Below, in pieces: positions 32,164 through 34,760 of a DNA stretch of 34,760 bases. How positions within the stretch are numbered: the stretch's first letter is position 1; every line of letters starts with the position of its first letter. The position numbers and the translations under genes are program-made. The notes beneath the pieces are model-generated. The model worked only from the letters and a program-made list of their open reading frames with translations. It did no database searches and was not told where the DNA came from. Source of the stretch: a bacterium DOLZORAL124_38_8 (GTDB lineage Bacteria; Patescibacteriota; Gracilibacteria; UBA4473); assembly GCA_002747745.1 (NCBI GenBank), contig PDQG01000002.1, positions 1 through 34,760 on the forward strand, in the 5' to 3' direction.

Positions 32164-33426
32164 CTACTTCGCTTGAATGGTATCAAACCCACAGAATGGC
32201 ACCAACACTTCTGGAATTTTAATTGAACCATCCGCCTGTTGGAAGTTTTCCATAATAGCAATCAACGGACGCGACGACACCGCGGTTCCGTTTAAAGCAC
32301 ACGCGTATTGCAATTTTCCATTTTCGTCTCGATACCGAATATTCAAACGACGCGTTTGATAATCATCACAAATCGACGTAGACGTAACTTCTCGATACGC
32401 TCCTTGCCCTGGCAACCACGCATCAATATCGTATTTTTTCGAAGCCGAACAACCCAAATCCCCCGTACAAATATCAATTAATTGGTACGGAATTCCTAAT
32501 TCTTGCAAAATTTCTTCTTCAATAACACGAATTTGTTCATGAATTTCGGTCACTTGTTCTGGTTTGGCAAACACCACCATTTCAATTTTTTCAAACTGAT
32601 GCACCCGCAAAATCCCTTTTGTGTCTTTTCCATAACTCCCAGCTTCTCGTCGGAAACAAGGCGAATAAGCCACGTATTTCAATGGTCCGTTCTCTAAATC
32701 AATCACTTGCCCCGCATGAATAGACACCATCGGCACTTCCGACGTTCCAATCAAATACAAATCATCGGTGTCTGGATTTACACGGTAATTTTCATCTTTG
32801 TCTAAATACCCCGTTCCATACAACGCTTCAGCTCGTGTCATAAACGGAGGAATAGTGGCCGAAAACCCTTTGGCGGACACCTTTCGGAACGCCCACATCA
32901 TCAAGGCTTGTTGCAAAATCGCTAACTCGTTTTTTAGATAATAAAACCGACTCCCCGACACTTTAGCGGCCTGCTCCATATCAAGCAAATTCAAATCTTC
33001 GGCCAGTTCCCAGTGTTCTTTGGGTTCAAAATCAAACACTGGTTTTTCCCCTTCAGTTCGAATGACCCCATTTTCCGAATCATCTTTCCCCTCTTTTACT
33101 TCGTCTCGAGGCGGATTCGGCAACGATTCTAAAATTTGTTTGACCGTAGTCGCCGAAGACTCCAAAGACTGTTCCGCGGCTTTTTTCTGTGCTGAAACAT
33201 CTTTCATTTCCGCCAAAACGGCGGTTTTTTCATCGCCCGTTAATTGTGGGATTTGTTTACTTACTTGGTTTTGTTTTGCCGATAATTGCTCAACGGTTTG
33301 CAAATCTTGTCGGTGTTGTTCATCGGCGGCTAACAACGTATCAATTACGGTTTCATCCACTCCTTTTCGAGCCAACTTGCGTTTAAACTCCGCTGGGTGT
33401 TGTCGTATCGCTTTTAAATCTAACAT
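32164..33426 (-). CDS. serS: Seryl-tRNA synthetase
   Basis: Class II synthetase charging tRNA-Ser, 420 residues, full length. The N-terminal coiled-coil arm that grips tRNA-Ser occupies ~25-105 (LSAKQNQVSKQIPQL and flanking heptads). Catalytic core: LYLIGTSEVPM (~222), motif 2 YSPCFRREAGSYGKDTKGILRVHQFEKIE (~250-278), ICTGDLGCSASKKYDIDAWLPG (~325-346) and motif 3 ALNGTAVSSRPLIAIMENFQ (~375-394), then the KIPEVLVPF end. Upstream the minus strand offers TCGACA-16-TATCAT, or a TATACA 9 bases from the ATG; neither is clearly better. Flanked by two copies of a dispersed repeat. Confidence 0.97.
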   Translation of the reverse strand: MLDLKAIRQHPAEFKRKLARKGVDETVIDTLLAADEQHRQDLQTVEQLSAKQNQVSKQIPQLTGDEKTAVLAEMKDVSAQKKAAEQSLESSATTVKQILESLPNPPRDEVKEGKDDSENGVIRTEGEKPVFDFEPKEHWELAEDLNLLDMEQAAKVSGSRFYYLKNELAILQQALMMWAFRKVSAKGFSATIPPFMTRAEALYGTGYLDKDENYRVNPDTDDLYLIGTSEVPMVSIHAGQVIDLENGPLKYVAYSPCFRREAGSYGKDTKGILRVHQFEKIEMVVFAKPEQVTEIHEQIRVIEEEILQELGIPYQLIDICTGDLGCSASKKYDIDAWLPGQGAYREVTSTSICDDYQTRRLNIRYRDENGKLQYACALNGTAVSSRPLIAIMENFQQADGSIKIPEVLVPFCGFDTIQAK

Positions 33427-33537
33427 GAATACATCTGTATAAAATTGTCAGCCCTATGATATAAATCCTGATTCTTTTGTCGAATTTTTGCCTCATTCAA
33501 TAATTTCTCAACTGTAATTTTTTTTAAAAGAAACGGG

Positions 33538-33600
33538 AGACCCTGAATCAAGTACAGAGAATTAATAAGTTTATAATTTTCCGAGCTTGACTCGGAATCT
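33538..33600 (+). repeat. Dispersed repeat, copy B
   Basis: Begins AGACCCTGAATCAAGTACAG and ends with an intact hairpin TTCCGAG/CTCGGAA (33579-33597) plus TCT. Homologous to copy A (32030-32093), in the same orientation. Confidence 0.65.
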
Positions 33601-33840
33601 TCGAATTTTTTCTCTCCCCTTTTTCAAGGGGAGACTAAGAGGGGTTATAAGGAAAAAGCAGAACAAAACAGCCGAAGATGCTTCGACTCGCGAACACTCG
33701 CTCAGCAATAGTTTTTTTCTTGTGGACTTGTAAACTCGTCAACTTGTTGACTACCAAATGAGACCCCGTCATTTTTTATACATACTTTGGACGGGGAGAA
33801 ATACATTCACGTTTCGTCCAGAGTGCCTTTGAATATGACG
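33601..33840. other. Non-coding region with several strong hairpins
   Basis: No protein gene is seen. Structured elements: TCTCCCCT/AGGGGAGA (33613-33620 with 33627-33634); GTCAAC/GTTGAC (33738-33751); CCCCGTC/GACGGGG (33764-33770 with 33790-33796); and CTTTGGACG/CGTCCAGAG (33785-33793 with 33815-33823), which competes with the previous pair. It could be repeat debris or a structured RNA. Confidence 0.45.
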
Positions 33841-33891
33841 AAATCTCTTACACCACTTTTAAAAAAAATACAAAACAAACCAAAATTATTA

Positions 33892-34119
33892 TACAAAAAA
33901 ATTTTTTATTTTGAATTTCAAGCCTAAATGACCCACATCAGTTGCACAAAAAAATTGTTCTCATTATATTTAAACTAGAGTTTTCATATTTTCTAACAAA
34001 CAAAAAACATGAAAAACATGACAAAAAAAGGATTTACCCTCATCGAATTGTTGGTGGTAATCGTAATCATCGGTATCTTAGCAACCATCGGAGTGGCTCA
34101 ATTCTCTAGTTACTTTGCG
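33892..34119 (+). repeat. Direct repeat copy 1: promoter plus prepilin N-terminus
   Basis: About 228 bases, from TACAAAAAAATTTTTTATTT through the promoter, leader and the first ~37 codons of the prepilin gene. Almost identical to 34534-34760. Confidence 0.9.
33942..33970 (+). promoter_or_regulatory. Promoter of prepilin gene 1
   Basis: TTGCAC (33942-33947), 17 bases, TATATT (33965-33970). Leader of about 32 bases, A/C-rich (AACAAACAAAAAAC) before the ATG and without a Shine-Dalgarno. Confidence 0.75.
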
Positions 34120-34482
34120 AAAGCACGAGACGCCAAACGAAAAACATTTGTAGCGCAAGCCCAACAATTAATTATGGCTAACATGGCCTCTACAGCAGAG
34201 TCAACCCTTCCAGAAGACGCAGCCGCAGCAGAACTAATCTTAAAAAATGCAGGATTAGATGTTACAGCAGACACTACTGACTACGATTACTACTACATTT
34301 TAGACAACACTAACAAAAAATTTGCAGTAGCTGTTTGTTCTGAAGCAGAAAAAACCGAAGCCATTAAAGCTGGTACCGCAGATCTTACCAAAATTACATG
34401 TACAGAAGAAAACAATAAACAAGTACTTAAAAACAACGGTACAGCTGTTCCAACTGCAAATAAAATGGTTAAATCAAATTAG
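34009..34482 (+). CDS. Type IV prepilin / pseudopilin
   Basis: A 157-residue class-III signal protein. The leader MKNMTKKG is cut before Phe9, giving the mature start FTLIELLVVIVIIGILATIG with Glu at mature position 5. A long N-terminal helix runs through ARDAKRKTFVAQAQQLI, as in PulG-like pilins. The globular part has two Cys (110 and 131) that may form the disulfide loop of the C-terminal D-region. Composition is Ala/Thr/Lys-rich. The protein would be assembled into a surface fibre by type IV pilus machinery, not present in this window. Its own strong promoter and terminator make it a single-gene unit. Confidence 0.95.
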   Translation: MKNMTKKGFTLIELLVVIVIIGILATIGVAQFSSYFAKARDAKRKTFVAQAQQLIMANMASTAESTLPEDAAAAELILKNAGLDVTADTTDYDYYYILDNTNKKFAVAVCSEAEKTEAIKAGTADLTKITCTEENNKQVLKNNGTAVPTANKMVKSN

Positions 34483-34503
34483 TTCAACTTTTTTAAGTAA
34501 ATT

Positions 34504-34531
34504 AAAGTCCTCAATTATTTGAGGACTTTTT
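34504..34531 (+). terminator. Intrinsic terminator of prepilin gene 1
   Basis: AAAGTCCTCA (34504-34513) pairs perfectly with TGAGGACTTT (34520-34529), loop of 6, followed by T. Confidence 0.9.
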
Positions 34532-34583
34532 ATTACAAAAAAATTTTTTATTTTGAATTTCAAGCCTAAATGAAGCACATCAG

Positions 34584-34612
34584 TTGCACAAAAAAATTGT
34601 TCTCACTATATT
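34584..34612 (+). promoter_or_regulatory. Promoter of prepilin gene 2
   Basis: TTGCAC (34584-34589), 17 bases, TATATT (34607-34612), the same hexamers and spacing as prepilin gene 1. Confidence 0.75.
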
Positions 34613-34649
34613 GAAATTAGGTTTTCATATTTTCTAACAAACAAAAAAC

Positions 34650-34760
34650 ATGAAAAACATGACAAAAAAAGGATTTACCCTCATCGAATTGTTGGTGGTA
34701 ATCGTAATCATCGGTATCTTGGCGACTATCGGAGTGGCTCAATTCTCTAGCTACTTTGGG
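34650..34760 (+). CDS. Type IV prepilin, second copy (cut by window edge)
   Basis: The first 37 codons of a second prepilin gene, with the same leader (MKNMTKKG) and the same mature start FTLIELLVVIVIIGILATIG, continuing VAQFSSYFG. It runs off the window. The first visible protein difference from gene 1 is at codon 37 (Gly for Ala). Whether the globular part differs cannot be seen. Confidence 0.93.
   Translation, partial: MKNMTKKGFTLIELLVVIVIIGILATIGVAQFSSYFG

Larger units (their letters stand above)
34534..34760 (+). repeat. Direct repeat copy 2: promoter plus prepilin N-terminus
   Basis: Matches copy 1 from 34534 to the window edge, with one single-base indel in the leader. In the 111 coding bases I count five differences, four of them silent; the first 69 bases are identical. 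Confidence 0.9.

Noticed and set aside
33738..33751. GTCAACTTGTTGAC as an operator, because a similar CTTGTTGACTTGT occurs at the epimerase promoter
   Set aside because: Only two places, and the similarity reduces to TTGAC and ACTTGT words; not enough to call a binding site.
1..34760. Use of TGA as Gly (code 25) as in Gracilibacteria
   Set aside because: TGA clearly ends several genes, and full-length conserved proteins contain no internal TGA.

Overview
The window is an AT-rich, densely packed bacterial chromosome segment. The gene families suggest a Candidate Phyla Radiation (Patescibacteria) organism: DUF4012, a PGRP amidase fused to SpoIID, FemAB, short prepilins, YtxH and PRC-barrel proteins, compact aminoacyl-tRNA synthetases, and very short intergenic gaps. 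TGA ends several genes (for example at 2286, 3222, 10899 and 27211) and Trp is TGG, so this is not a code-25 lineage (Gracilibacteria/Absconditabacteria). Something near Peregrinibacteria is my best guess; the placement is inferred from gene content only.

Layout. 1-427: a palindrome-bearing left edge and tRNA-His. 428-4268 (+): sugar nucleotidyltransferase, two tandem EamA-type transporters and a FemAB aminoacyltransferase. 4334-12344, mostly (-): envelope genes, namely a fibrinogen-like secreted protein, DUF4012, O-antigen ligase, a DegT-type aminotransferase (+), a two-ended membrane-anchored surface protein, and two small unknown genes. 12503-18199 (+): enolase, then argG-argH-argS. 18322-20146 (-): tRNA-Asp, an NDP-sugar epimerase and a YtxH protein. 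20275-22390 (+): hisS, recR and a tiny membrane protein. 22394-25167 (-): pth, PRC-barrel, fbp and rnc. 25273-27761 (+): a four-gene membrane operon with a FtsB/DivIC-like protein and a rhomboid protease. 27812-31706 (-): amidase-SpoIID protein and a transglutaminase-like/TPR protein. 32164-33426 (-): serS, flanked by degenerate repeats. 34009-34760 (+): tandem prepilin genes sharing an almost identical promoter and N-terminus.

The most interesting element is a trp-style attenuator in front of argG (13764-13917). It has a strong promoter, a 15-residue leader peptide with two adjacent Arg codons (CGC CGC), and three mutually exclusive RNA pairings ending in an intrinsic terminator. The geometry fits ribosome stalling at the Arg codons favouring read-through into argG-argH and possibly argS. 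This is inferred from sequence alone.

A second theme is translation initiation. Almost no gene has a Shine-Dalgarno sequence, and at many genes a recognisable -10 box ends only 6-12 bases before the start codon, which predicts leaderless or near-leaderless mRNAs. Several -35 boxes contain the TGA stop codon of the upstream gene. The Arg leader peptide uses this same start architecture.
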